Origin: CAADGV01 sp040290295
Lineage (GTDB): Bacteria; Bacteroidota; Ignavibacteria; UBA10030; UBA6906
Reading direction: 5' to 3'
Length of the DNA: 64,000 nt
NCBI GenBank assembly: GCA_040290295.1
Contig: PSMW01000012.1
Coordinates: 39,349-103,348, forward strand
The position numbers and the translations under genes were made by a program. Shown here piece by piece: positions 43,246 through 51,713 of this stretch. How positions within the stretch are numbered: the stretch's first letter is position 1; each line of letters begins with the position of its first letter. Under the pieces are notes generated by a model, which saw only the letters and a list, made by a program, of their open reading frames with translations, was not told where the DNA came from and made no database searches.

Positions 43246-43962
43246 CTACGTCTTTTCCTCCTTCTTCCCCGCCGGTGTGTAGTTGCCTTTCAGAGGCGGA
43301 AGACTCTTCTTCAGGTTCGGCGCCGCAGGCGTTTGGGTCGTCGGCTGCTGCGTAGGAGCAGGGACTGGAGATGGCTGTTTCTGTGCAACAGAGGCTGAGG
43401 GTGTCGCCGGCTCCGCCTGTGCAGACAATTGGGTCACGCCTTCGGACTGCTCACCCGATGCTTGCCCGTCCGTCGGCTTTGCGCTTGCTGCCGCCGCAGC
43501 ATTGGCGCCGCCTGCGGGTATCGCACTCGTCAGGGGCGGGAGTCCGCCTGCCGGTCGCGCGCTCGTTTGAGCTGCTGCAGCGGGCTTCGCGCTGCTCAGA
43601 GGCGGTAAGGGTGTCCGTGCCCTGGCGGCTGCAGGCGACTTCGCTGGTGCCGCTCCGGGGGCGGGCTTGGCTGGCGCCGCTGGTGCCACTGCCGGCTTCT
43701 TGAATGGCGGATAATTCAACACCCAGCTTTGACGATCGATTGGCGTCAAAACCTTTTCCTTCTCTAATGTCTGAACGAATGCTCGCGCGATCTCTTCTGC
43801 TTCCATGTAACTCATCTTCTCCCCCCTGCGTTCGAGCCACGTGCGAATGCCGTACTGAATGTCCCGGAAGAAGACATTCGATAGATGGTACATCGGATAG
43901 TGCTGTTTCAAGAACTCCAGGACTTCTGTTCGATGATGGAGTATGTAGTCAAGAGGTTTCAT
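43246..43962 (-). CDS. Unknown protein with Ala/Pro-rich tail inside the suf operon
   Basis: 238 residues from the ATG at 43960-43962. Residues 1-90 form a compact, charged, probably helical domain (MKPLDYILHHRTEVLEFLKQ, HLSNVFFRDIQYGIRTWLE, AEEIARAFVQTLEKEKVLTP, VLNYPPFKKP). The rest is low-complexity Ala/Pro/Thr/Ser sequence with three LPPL motifs (TPLPPLSSAKP, GLPPLTSAIP, SLPPLKGNY) and a basic end. No family recognised and no cysteine, so it does not hold a cluster itself. Placed between iscS and sufB, it could be a tethering or adaptor protein. Confidence 0.7.
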   Translation of the reverse strand: MKPLDYILHHRTEVLEFLKQHYPMYHLSNVFFRDIQYGIRTWLERRGEKMSYMEAEEIARAFVQTLEKEKVLTPIDRQSWVLNYPPFKKPAVAPAAPAKPAPGAAPAKSPAAARARTPLPPLSSAKPAAAAQTSARPAGGLPPLTSAIPAGGANAAAAASAKPTDGQASGEQSEGVTQLSAQAEPATPSASVAQKQPSPVPAPTQQPTTQTPAAPNLKKSLPPLKGNYTPAGKKEEKT

Positions 43963-44012
43963 TGGTGCCTTACTCTGTAGGTTTCCATGAGTGTTTGTTT
44001 TGCTTACGTCTT

Positions 44013-45218
44013 TCAAACATCCTCTACCGCCATGTGATGGTGCTCTGCCACGCCTCTGTTTCGTGCCCGAACATTTTTGACCACCTCTGCCACACGCATT
44101 GCGGCATAGTGGATTTCTTCTTCGGTCGTGAATCGTCCCAGCCCGAAGCGAATCGAACATTTCGCTTCGTCGATACTCAACCCGATTGCTCTCAAGACGT
44201 GCGATGGTTCAGCCTGCGCGGACGAACAGGCTGAACCGGAGGAGACCGCTACATCCTTCATTTCCATCATCACTCGATCGGCAGGAGCGCCAACGAATGT
44301 GATGTTCGCGTTGTTGGGCAAGCGCTCGGTGGGATGGCCGTTCAGTTTGGAGTGCTCGACTGTCGAGAGAAGTTTCTCCACCAACATGTTGCGTAAGGTC
44401 TCCGTACGAACGCGCTCAGTCGCCATCTCCTCGCCTGCGATGCGAGCCGCCTCGCCAAACCCGACAATCGCCGGCACATTCAACGTACCGGAACGTAGCC
44501 CCCGCTCGTGCCCTCCTCCGTCGATGAGCGGCCGAACGTTGAGTCGAGGTGAAGCTTTCCGCACGAAGAGAGCGCCGATCCCTTTCGGTCCGTACATCTT
44601 GTGTGCACTGAAGGACATAAGGTCGATGTGCAGTGTCTTCACATCGAGAGGCAACTTACCGAACGCTTGCGTTGCATCCGTATGGAACAGTATCCCGCGC
44701 TCTGTGCACAACGTGCCGATCGCGTGGATGGGAGCAAGAGTACCTATCTCGTTGTTCGCCGCCATAATGCTGACCAGTATCGTTTCGTGCGTCATCGCCC
44801 GCTCGATGCCTTCCAGCGAAACCGCCCCGAAGGAATCGACGGGAAGGATCGTCACGCGATAGCCGTAACGCTCCAACCGCTTGCAGCAATCCAACACTGC
44901 CTTATGTTCCGTCGCCGCAGTAATGATGTGTCTTCCCTTTGATGCGTATCCTTCGGCGACCCCCTTGAGCGCGAGATTGATAGACTCCGTTGCACCGCTC
45001 GTGAAAACGATTTCTTCAGCTTCAGCCGCGACCAGGTTCGCAATCTGCTTCCTGCTGTTTTCGACGGCGGCTTCGGCTCTCCACCCGAATTCATGCTGCC
45101 TGCTCGCCGCGTTGCCATAATGTTCGGAGAAATACGGCAACATCGCCTCGAGCACTCTTGGATCGACGCGCGTCGTTGCATGATTGTCGAGATAGATTGG
45201 AAGTCGGAGCGTACTCAT
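44013..45218 (-). CDS. iscS: Cysteine desulfurase IscS/NifS type (group I)
   Basis: 401 residues from the ATG at 45216-45218, overlapping the regulator stop by 4 bases. PLP enzyme: YLDNHATTRVDPRVLEAM, FTSGATESINLAL, AANNEIGTLAPI, FHTDATQAFGKL, PLP-lysine segment SFSAHKMYGPKGIG, and the long flexible active-site loop SSGSACSSAQAEPSHVL typical of group I. It is distinct from sufS in the same operon, so the cell has two desulfurases here. It may also feed tRNA thiolation by MnmA. Confidence 0.93.
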   Translation of the reverse strand: MSTLRLPIYLDNHATTRVDPRVLEAMLPYFSEHYGNAASRQHEFGWRAEAAVENSRKQIANLVAAEAEEIVFTSGATESINLALKGVAEGYASKGRHIITAATEHKAVLDCCKRLERYGYRVTILPVDSFGAVSLEGIERAMTHETILVSIMAANNEIGTLAPIHAIGTLCTERGILFHTDATQAFGKLPLDVKTLHIDLMSFSAHKMYGPKGIGALFVRKASPRLNVRPLIDGGGHERGLRSGTLNVPAIVGFGEAARIAGEEMATERVRTETLRNMLVEKLLSTVEHSKLNGHPTERLPNNANITFVGAPADRVMMEMKDVAVSSGSACSSAQAEPSHVLRAIGLSIDEAKCSIRFGLGRFTTEEEIHYAAMRVAEVVKNVRARNRGVAEHHHMAVEDV

Positions 45219-45619
45219 ACAATTTGTGCTAAGGTCATACTGCTGAACGCCTGTTCGATGTTCGCTTGCACTTTCGTCAGAGGCAATTTGATGGTGCAGT
45301 TGCGAAAGACTTCGCAGCTCTCCGGTCCTTCTGCCATGCACTGAGCAATGGCGGGTAGGTTCCCTTCGATGGCATTGATGATCATCGAAATCGAGATCTC
45401 GTTCGGATTCTTTGCTAACGTATAGCCACCACGCACACCTTGCTGCGACGCAACCAAGCCCGCTCGAGCGAGTCGCTGAAGGACTTTCGCCACCAACTCA
45501 TACGAGATTCGATGCTTGTCGGCAATCTCCTTCGCTGTCACGACATCGCCGTTGGATTGGAGGGCGATGTAGCGAATCGCAATCAAACCGTACTCAACTT
45601 TTTTCGAAAGTCTAACCAC
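45215..45619 (-). CDS. Rrf2/IscR-like Fe-S-sensing transcription regulator
   Basis: 134 residues from a GTG at 45617-45619; an in-frame TAA lies upstream and no better start exists. The winged helix is LSKKVEYGLIAIRYIAL, TAKEIADKHRISYELVAKVLQRLARAGLV, and the wing is GVRGGYTLAK. Three cysteines, C-x7-C-x5-C (QCMAEGPESCEVFRNC), probably hold a [2Fe-2S] cluster. It heads the operon and a palindrome like the IscR type-1 site lies just upstream, which implies autoregulation by Fe-S status. Confidence 0.9.
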   Translation of the reverse strand: MVRLSKKVEYGLIAIRYIALQSNGDVVTAKEIADKHRISYELVAKVLQRLARAGLVASQQGVRGGYTLAKNPNEISISMIINAIEGNLPAIAQCMAEGPESCEVFRNCTIKLPLTKVQANIEQAFSSMTLAQIV

Positions 45620-45629
45620 TGCAAAATCC

Positions 45630-45642
45630 GACTGGATCAGTC
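45630..45642 (-). promoter_or_regulatory. IscR-type operator palindrome
   Basis: On the minus strand GACTGATCCAGTC, a GACTG-ATC-CAGTC palindrome followed by GG. It fits the core of the known IscR type-1 consensus (GACTRWWWYAGTCRR) except one base. It lies 10 bases before the regulator GTG. Confidence 0.65.
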
Positions 45643-45662
45643 TTACTTAACGGCAAAAAAAA

Positions 45663-45691
45663 ATTTTTTTCCCTTCCACCCGTCTTGTCAA
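45663..45691 (-). promoter_or_regulatory. Candidate promoter of the Fe-S operon
   Basis: On the minus strand a perfect TTGACA (45691-45686), 17 bases, and a weak -10 AAAAAT (45668-45663) in an A/T run. Transcription would start near 45655, placing the IscR-type palindrome at about +13 to +25. Confidence 0.45.
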
Positions 45692-45996
45692 CACCCGTTT
45701 GCCAGAATGCGGTTCCTTCAAAGTCTTGTCGCCAACCAACACCGAATTCCGTCATGCAAAAGATAGACAAAATGAAACAAACATACAACCGTCCCCTCGG
45801 ATCGGATGCGGCATGCATGGTGGATCGCGTTCGCAACCGAACGACGTTCACCTCCTACGATACGCAGCGCGCCGCACGTCGTATTGTTGATTGCATCCGT
45901 CATGCAATTTGGGTATTTTTTGAGCGGTGTTTACACAACGCACCCACCTTTGTTCATGTATTCATGCAATGCAGAGAGGTCCCTTCGGAGAGTAAT
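45692..45996. other. Intergenic region upstream of the BNR-like lipoprotein gene
   Basis: About 305 bases with open frames but no family similarity or ribosome-binding sites. The end nearest the lipoprotein has an A/T-rich stretch (GGTATTTTTTG near 45911) that could be a promoter element of the Bacteroidota type, but the match is not exact. Confidence 0.35.
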
Positions 45997-46935
45997 ATGA
46001 AGCGTGCGTGCGGCGTTGCGCTTGTGTTGGCGCTCTTCATCCTCATCGGATGTCGAGAAAAACCCAGCCCGACATCCTCCACTCCACCATCCACATTGAC
46101 GATATGGGATTCGGTAGGGTTGTCGGGAACCATTGTGCGAAGCTTTGCTACGGATGGGCGCCGCTTCTTTGTCGGCACCAACAACGGCTTGTATCGATCG
46201 TTGGATAGCGGAAGGACGTGGCTGTTCACGCCCACCATCAACGGAGGCAAGGTGTTCGTCGGCGTCATGATCGAGGGTGGGCGCGTTCTCGCCGGCAGCG
46301 ATAGTGCCTTGTCGATCTCCTTCAATGACGGCGTGAGTTGGACACCGATCATTTCGCCTATCAGCGTCCTTGATCTTACACGCGGTACCGGGTTCCTGTT
46401 CGCCGCAACATCGTTCGGTGTGCTTCGGTCTTCCAACAGCGGAACCAATTGGACGTTCATCAACAACGGCATCCCGTCGGATTTACCGGGATTCAAGGGA
46501 CTAGCTGGCGCCAACGCATTGTTATTTCTCGCACTCAGCGCCACCGCATACGTCTCCACGAACAGCGGCGACACGTGGAGCCCCGCGCAAACCGCTTGGG
46601 CGCCGAACACCCTCACACGCGTGTTCGTGAATGAGAACATCATTTACGCTGCAACAACTGGCGCCATGTACAACTCGCGAACGCAAGGAGCCTCTTGGCT
46701 TCCTGCCTCCATCAGCATTCCCGATACCGCGCGCGTAACCGACATGGCCGCAACAACATCTGCAGTGTACTGCTCGACAGAGAACAACGGTGTTTATTCG
46801 ACAGCCAATGGCGGCATCACATGGCTCTCCTTCACCTACAATTTGCCTGATCGGCGTGTCGCTGCTCTTGCCTCCGACGGGCGTTCACTCTATGCTGCCA
46901 CTGTGCGAAGTGGTATCTGGCGAGCAACGCAATGA
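45997..46935 (+). CDS. Lipoprotein with BNR/beta-propeller repeats
   Basis: 312 residues from the ATG at 45997 with GGAG 6 bases upstream. Lipobox LFILIGC (Cys19). The mature part has about six or seven repeats of the sortilin/BNR kind: GLYRSLDSGRTW, ALSISFNDGVSW, GVLRSSNSGTNW, AYVSTNSGDTW, AMYNSRTQGASW, GVYSTANGGITW. This predicts a single beta-propeller on the membrane surface. No catalytic residues seen. Its TGA overlaps the ABC ATPase ATG, so it may work with the exporter. Confidence 0.82.
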   Translation: MKRACGVALVLALFILIGCREKPSPTSSTPPSTLTIWDSVGLSGTIVRSFATDGRRFFVGTNNGLYRSLDSGRTWLFTPTINGGKVFVGVMIEGGRVLAGSDSALSISFNDGVSWTPIISPISVLDLTRGTGFLFAATSFGVLRSSNSGTNWTFINNGIPSDLPGFKGLAGANALLFLALSATAYVSTNSGDTWSPAQTAWAPNTLTRVFVNENIIYAATTGAMYNSRTQGASWLPASISIPDTARVTDMAATTSAVYCSTENNGVYSTANGGITWLSFTYNLPDRRVAALASDGRSLYAATVRSGIWRATQ

Positions 46936-47903
46936 AGTATCCGAAGCCTGAAGCCGACTCGACCACCGTGCACGCTATTCTCACGCATTCTCTCACGAAG
47001 ATTTACAAGGACGCTTTCAACAGACATCCCTCCGTTACCGCACTTCGTGACGTATCGCTCGAAGTCCGACAAGGAGAGATTTTCGGCTTGCTCGGACCCA
47101 ACGGCGCGGGAAAGACGACGTTCGTCAAAATCCTCTTGGGCTTCGTGCGGCAATCCGCCGGGCGGGCGATGCTCTTGGGCGTGCCATTGCCGAACGTTGA
47201 GGTTCGAACACGAATCGGGTACTTACCTGAGGCACACCGTTATCCCAGCTACCTGACTCCGGTTGAAGTGCTGATGCTGTTCGGAGGGCTGAGCAAAATG
47301 CCGCGTGCGGCAATTGCCTCACGCATCTCCACGCTCCTTCCGTTGGTCGGGCTCGAACAGTGGAAGGGAATGAAGGTGCGAAGGTTCTCGAAGGGTATGC
47401 TGCAACGGCTCGGATTGGCGCAGGCGCTCATCAACGATCCTCCATTGTTGTTCCTCGATGAACCGACGGACGGCGTTGATCCTGTCGGACGGAAAGAGGT
47501 TCGCGATCTCCTCGTACGCCTCAAGCACGAGGGCAAGACCATCTTTCTCAACTCCCATCTTCTTTCGGAAGTCGAGATGATCTCGGACCGCGTTGCCATC
47601 CTCGACAAAGGAACGATCCTCAAGGTGGGAACGGTAGAAGAATTGACGAGGAGAAGCAACCTCTACGACATCGGTGTAGCGGGCGAGGTGCCCGAAGCAT
47701 TTCACCATGAAGCTGCCGCAAACGTGCTGGCGTTTCGCATGAACGGTAACGTTATGACCGCCGAAGTGAAGGATGTGCAGGAGTTGAACCGATTCGTTGA
47801 TACGCTTCGCAAGCATGGTGTTCTCATCACATACCTTGCACAGAGGAAGAGTTCGCTCGAAGAGTCGTTCCTCGCATTACTCAAGCGGGAGATGGCACCA
47901 TGA
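46932..47903 (+). CDS. ABC transporter ATP-binding protein
   Basis: 323 residues. Walker A GLLGPNGAGKTTFVKIL, Q-loop in YLPEAHRYP, signature FSKGMLQRLGLAQALI, Walker B LLFLDEPTDGVDP, switch FLNSHLL. The C-terminal ~90 residues form the extra domain seen in NatA/CcmA-type exporters. Substrate unknown. Coupled by 4-base overlaps to the lipoprotein before it and the permease after it. Confidence 0.9.
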   Translation: MKYPKPEADSTTVHAILTHSLTKIYKDAFNRHPSVTALRDVSLEVRQGEIFGLLGPNGAGKTTFVKILLGFVRQSAGRAMLLGVPLPNVEVRTRIGYLPEAHRYPSYLTPVEVLMLFGGLSKMPRAAIASRISTLLPLVGLEQWKGMKVRRFSKGMLQRLGLAQALINDPPLLFLDEPTDGVDPVGRKEVRDLLVRLKHEGKTIFLNSHLLSEVEMISDRVAILDKGTILKVGTVEELTRRSNLYDIGVAGEVPEAFHHEAAANVLAFRMNGNVMTAEVKDVQELNRFVDTLRKHGVLITYLAQRKSSLEESFLALLKREMAP

Positions 47904-48730
47904 GCATCTTGACACTCATCCGAGGAACGATTCGAGAGCTCCTTTCGAAAGCGACGCTCTACGTTCTGCTGGGCATTTCGACGTTGGTCCTGCTGGGAAC
48001 ACTTGTCGCAATTTCCGCACAACAAACGAACGAAGGGATCGTGCTTCACCTCTTCGGCTTACCGATCAGTACGCCGGCGCAGCCGGAAGAACTCATGCCT
48101 TCCGTGTACAACATGCAAGCAGGATTGGCAAGAGGACTCTTTGTCGGCATCATGCTGTTCGGCGTTTTCGCCACAGCAAGCCTGATTCCCGATAGTTTGG
48201 AGAAAGGCATCGTTGATCTGTATTTGTCGAAGCCACTGGCGCGATGGGAACTCCTGGCAGGAAGATCACTCGGCGGCGTGTGCGCAATCGGCGCGGTGAC
48301 GGTTTACTTTATTGCCGGTGTGTGGTTGACGTTCGGTATACGTGCAGGTGTGTGGAATGTTCACTTCTTGCTTTCCTCGATAACGATGACGCTCATGTTC
48401 GCCGTGATCGGCTCGATGCTCGCAGTGTTGGGAGTTATCTTTCGCAACGCGGCCGTTCCCATCATCGGCTGCTTTCTCTACCTCATGGTAGTGGACAATC
48501 TGCTCGACAGCCGACAAACGGTCTTGTACATGCTCTCGGAGAATCCACTCTACCGCACCGCGTGCGACGTGTTCTCCTACGCGTTGCCGCAGGTCTCGAG
48601 CATGCAGCGTGAACTGTCCAATCAGATTCTGCAACGCCCGGTTGCATGGCAGGCATTCCTTCAACCGATTCTCTCGGCGTTCGGTCTGTTTGGCGTCGCG
48701 GCGTTCATCATGCACCGGAAGGATTTCTAA
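47900..48730 (+). CDS. ABC-2 type permease
   Basis: 276 residues with about six membrane helices (LYVLLGISTLVLLGTLVAIS, LFVGIMLFGVFATASLIP, CAIGAVTVYFIAGVWLTFG, TLMFAVIGSMLAVLGVIF and a C-terminal LSAFGLFGVAAFIM). The middle phrase SLEKGIVDLYLSKPLARWELLAGR is typical of NosY/ABC-2 membrane subunits. It forms an exporter with the preceding ATPase; what it moves is not known. Confidence 0.85.
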   Translation: MSILTLIRGTIRELLSKATLYVLLGISTLVLLGTLVAISAQQTNEGIVLHLFGLPISTPAQPEELMPSVYNMQAGLARGLFVGIMLFGVFATASLIPDSLEKGIVDLYLSKPLARWELLAGRSLGGVCAIGAVTVYFIAGVWLTFGIRAGVWNVHFLLSSITMTLMFAVIGSMLAVLGVIFRNAAVPIIGCFLYLMVVDNLLDSRQTVLYMLSENPLYRTACDVFSYALPQVSSMQRELSNQILQRPVAWQAFLQPILSAFGLFGVAAFIMHRKDF

Positions 48731-48756
48731 ACAGTTTCATCACACGGAATGGGAAT

Positions 48757-49743
48757 ATGACACAAAAACTCACCATCGGAGACCTCGAGTCACCGCTCCT
48801 TGCCAAACGGAAATTGAAAGACGAGTTCAGTCTCGTCGGCGTTATCGGCTTGGGAGTGATGGGTCAGGGGATAGCACAAACTGTTTCCGCTGCCGGCATC
48901 GAGGTGATTGTTGTGGAGAAGAACGAAGCACGCCTAAAGGCAGGCATCGAAGCGCTCAACAAGTCGATGGACCTGGACATCAAACGCTGGGGCGTGACGG
49001 AATCCGAAAAGCGAGCTATTCTCTCTCGCATTCGTACCACCACCAATCTTGCCGACCTCAAGACGTGCGATATCATCATTGAGGCAATCGATGAGAACTT
49101 CGAGGCGAAGCGCCAGCTCATCGAGGCGTTCTATTCTGTCGCGAAGGAGGATGCGGTGTTCATTTCCAACACCGCAACGCTGAGTTTGACAAAACTCGCT
49201 CAATCCAGCAAGCGACCCGACAGGATCATCGGGATGCACTTTCTGAATCCTGTACCACGCGTACCGTTGGTCGAGATTGTCCGCGGAATGAAAACCTCCG
49301 ACGAAACCTACAACCTCGTCAAGCGTTTTGCAGAGCGGATCGGCAAAACGCCTGTGGAGGTATTCGAGTATCCCGGCTTCATCACCACGCGCATCATTTT
49401 GCCTATGCTGAACGAAGCGATGCACGTGCTCATGGAGGGCATCGCCAAAGCCGAAGATATCGACACAGCGATGCACCTCGGCTACAGCATGCAAGCAGGA
49501 CCGTTAGAAATGGCGGACGCAATGGGGTTGGACGAAGTCCTGATGTGGATGGAGACGCTCTTTCACGAATTGGGCGAGCCTCGCTACCGTCCGTGCCCGC
49601 TGTTACGGCGCATGGTGCGCGAGCGGCGATTGGGAAAGAAAGTGGGCGAAGGATTTTTCCGCTACGATGACAATGGCAGGCGCATCCCCTCGGCGCGCAG
49701 TGAAGTCAATACCTCGACACCAACGCATTCCTTTGACCGATGA
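48757..49743 (+). CDS. 3-hydroxyacyl-CoA dehydrogenase (3-hydroxybutyryl-CoA type)
   Basis: 328 residues from the ATG at 48757. NAD-binding GVIGLGVMGQGIAQTVS at about 28-44, the catalytic region FISNTATLSLTKLAQ and GMHFLNPVPRVPLVEIV (His), then the dimerisation domain GFITTRIILPMLNEAMHVL and a second LVGRKVGEGFF-like RRLGKKVGEGFFRYD end. It oxidises 3-hydroxyacyl-CoA with NAD. It overlaps ackA by 4 bases, linking it to acyl-CoA/acetate metabolism. Confidence 0.9.
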   Translation: MTQKLTIGDLESPLLAKRKLKDEFSLVGVIGLGVMGQGIAQTVSAAGIEVIVVEKNEARLKAGIEALNKSMDLDIKRWGVTESEKRAILSRIRTTTNLADLKTCDIIIEAIDENFEAKRQLIEAFYSVAKEDAVFISNTATLSLTKLAQSSKRPDRIIGMHFLNPVPRVPLVEIVRGMKTSDETYNLVKRFAERIGKTPVEVFEYPGFITTRIILPMLNEAMHVLMEGIAKAEDIDTAMHLGYSMQAGPLEMADAMGLDEVLMWMETLFHELGEPRYRPCPLLRRMVRERRLGKKVGEGFFRYDDNGRRIPSARSEVNTSTPTHSFDR

Positions 49744-50948
49744 ATATTCTCGTCCTCAATTGCGGCAGTTCGTCCGTCAAGTATCAGCTCATCGAAGTCA
49801 ACGATCGCAAGTGGCTTGCGCGCGGCAGCGTCGAACGGATCGGCATGAGCGGTGCCACGCTCAAGAATGTTCGGTATGATGGAGATGAGATCACCATTGC
49901 GGGCGAAATCGTCGATCATATCGTTGCCATCGAGTACATCCTTGCCGTCATGCTCAGCCGCAATCACGGCGTTATCGAAGACAAGTCGCAGATTCACGCC
50001 ATCGGACATCGCGTGGTGCATGGCGGTGAAACGTTCACGGATTCGGTGTTGATTACCGATGAGGTGATCAAAGGAATACGGGAGAACTTCGAGCTTGCAC
50101 CGTTACACAATCCACACAACCTTCGCGGCATTAACGCCTGTCAGGTGAACCTGCCGGGCACGCCGCAGGTTGCGGTGTTCGATACGGCGTTCCATCAGAA
50201 GATGCCGCGCAGAGCGTTCCTCTATGGCATTCCGTACTCGCTCTACACACAATACAAAATCCGGCGTTATGGCTTTCACGGCGCGTCACACCGCTACGTT
50301 GCCGAACGAGCAGCCGAACTTCTCGCTCGCCCGCTGAGCGATCTCAAGCTCATCACATGTCATCTGGGTAACGGCTGCAGCATGGCTGCCCTCGAGGGCG
50401 GTATTTCGATCGACACGTCGATGGGCTTCACACCACTCGAAGGATTGTTGATGGGCACTCGTTCGGGCGACATCGACCCTTCGGTGATCCTTTACATCAT
50501 GGGGAAAGAAGGATTGACCCTTGCCGAGGCAAACACGCTCTTGAATAAGCACAGTGGGCTGCAGGGCATTTCCGGTATCAGCAGCGACATGCGGGAGATT
50601 ATTCAAGAGATGAAAAATGGCGATAAGAAAGCGAAGTATGCATTCGACGTTTTCTGTTATCGGGTCAAGAAGTATATCGGCGCGTACGCGGCAGCCTTGG
50701 GCGGCGTTGACGCTGTGGTGTTCACCGGCGGCATCGGCGAGAACAGTCCGGATGTTCGCAAGGCATGTTGCGACACCATGAGCTACTTCGGCATCACGCT
50801 GGACGACGCGGCGAACGAGTCGAGCGAAACGGAAAAGGATATTGCCACACCCGAAGCACGTACGCGCGTCCTTGTGATTCCTACAAACGAAGAACTGGTG
50901 ATCGCATTAGACACCATGGCGATCGTCAGAGCCAAAAGGGGCGCGTGA
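49740..50948 (+). CDS. ackA: Acetate kinase
   Basis: 402 residues. It interconverts acetyl phosphate + ADP and acetate + ATP. ASKHA motifs: VLNCGSSSVKYQLIE, GHRVVHGGETFTDSVLI, RYGFHGASHRYVAERAAELL, ITCHLGNGCSMAALEGG, DTSMGFTPLEGLLMGTRSGDIDP and VFTGGIGENSPDVR. Its start overlaps the dehydrogenase stop. No phosphotransacetylase gene lies nearby. Confidence 0.95.
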   Translation: MNILVLNCGSSSVKYQLIEVNDRKWLARGSVERIGMSGATLKNVRYDGDEITIAGEIVDHIVAIEYILAVMLSRNHGVIEDKSQIHAIGHRVVHGGETFTDSVLITDEVIKGIRENFELAPLHNPHNLRGINACQVNLPGTPQVAVFDTAFHQKMPRRAFLYGIPYSLYTQYKIRRYGFHGASHRYVAERAAELLARPLSDLKLITCHLGNGCSMAALEGGISIDTSMGFTPLEGLLMGTRSGDIDPSVILYIMGKEGLTLAEANTLLNKHSGLQGISGISSDMREIIQEMKNGDKKAKYAFDVFCYRVKKYIGAYAAALGGVDAVVFTGGIGENSPDVRKACCDTMSYFGITLDDAANESSETEKDIATPEARTRVLVIPTNEELVIALDTMAIVRAKRGA

Positions 50949-50954
50949 GACCTT

Positions 50955-51584
50955 TCAGCGTGGTTCGTGTGAATCGACGGCCAGTTGTTTGAGGGCGACG
51001 TTTCCGCGCGTATGATTCACGAGCTGAGTTTGCACTTCCTCTATCATCGTACGACGAATTTCCAACACGATATGGACATCCTCGTCGTACGTGGTATCAA
51101 GAATCTTCGCGCCCGTCTTCGAAACAACGTACCTCACGCCGCTGATGTGCGCATGAGGAAAGGTAACGACAAGGTGAGCTGTTTTGTAGTGCGTGACTTT
51201 CTCAGTCCGGTCGAGCACGAGGTTCGCCGCCGTGTTGTACGCTCGTGCCAATCCTCCTACGCCCAATTTCGTTCCGCCAAAGTACCGAGCGACGACAATG
51301 ATGAGGTCGGTCAATCCGTAAGCATCGATCGCTGCAAGGATGGGCTTGCCTGCGGTGCCGTTCGGCTCGCCTGCGTCGCTGTATCGAAAGTGCGTTCCCT
51401 CCGTTCCAAGCCGGTAGGCAAAACAGTGGTGCGTTGCATCCCAAAATTCCTTGCGCACCCGACCAAGGAACTGCAACGCCTCCTGCGGCGTTGCAACAGG
51501 CAGCGCAGCGGCAAGAAAGCGCGAGCCTTGAATCTTCCATTCCGCTCGTGTTTCCGCCCGAATGCTTGTGAATTCGTCGGTCAT
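50955..51584 (-). CDS. YigZ/IMPACT-family protein
   Basis: 209 residues. The UPF0029 N-terminal domain reads KIQGSRFLAAALPVATPQEALQFLGRVRKEFWDATHHCFAYRLG, then SDAGEPNGTAGKPILAAIDAYGLTDLIIVVARYFGGTKLGVGGLARAYN. A C-terminal ferredoxin-like DUF1949 region follows. The family is linked to translation-factor or GCN-type control, but the activity in bacteria is uncertain. Convergent with ackA, only 6 bases apart. Confidence 0.9.
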   Translation of the reverse strand: MTDEFTSIRAETRAEWKIQGSRFLAAALPVATPQEALQFLGRVRKEFWDATHHCFAYRLGTEGTHFRYSDAGEPNGTAGKPILAAIDAYGLTDLIIVVARYFGGTKLGVGGLARAYNTAANLVLDRTEKVTHYKTAHLVVTFPHAHISGVRYVVSKTGAKILDTTYDEDVHIVLEIRRTMIEEVQTQLVNHTRGNVALKQLAVDSHEPR

Positions 51585-51662
51585 AGCTGAAAGATAACGA
51601 AGCTATCGATCAAAGGCACGAACACTCCGGAGTCGAGGCGGCGAAAGAAATCCAAAGAGTTC

Positions 51663-51691
51663 TTGCACCTTACCACATCGCTCACTATCTT
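51663..51691 (+). promoter_or_regulatory. Promoter for bshA
   Basis: TTGCAC (51663-51668), 17 bases, TATCTT (51686-51691). Transcription near 51698 leaves about 16 bases before the ATG at 51714 and rules out the earlier in-frame ATG at 51693. Confidence 0.5.
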
Positions 51692-51713
51692 CATGCGGAC
51701 AACAATTCGACCT

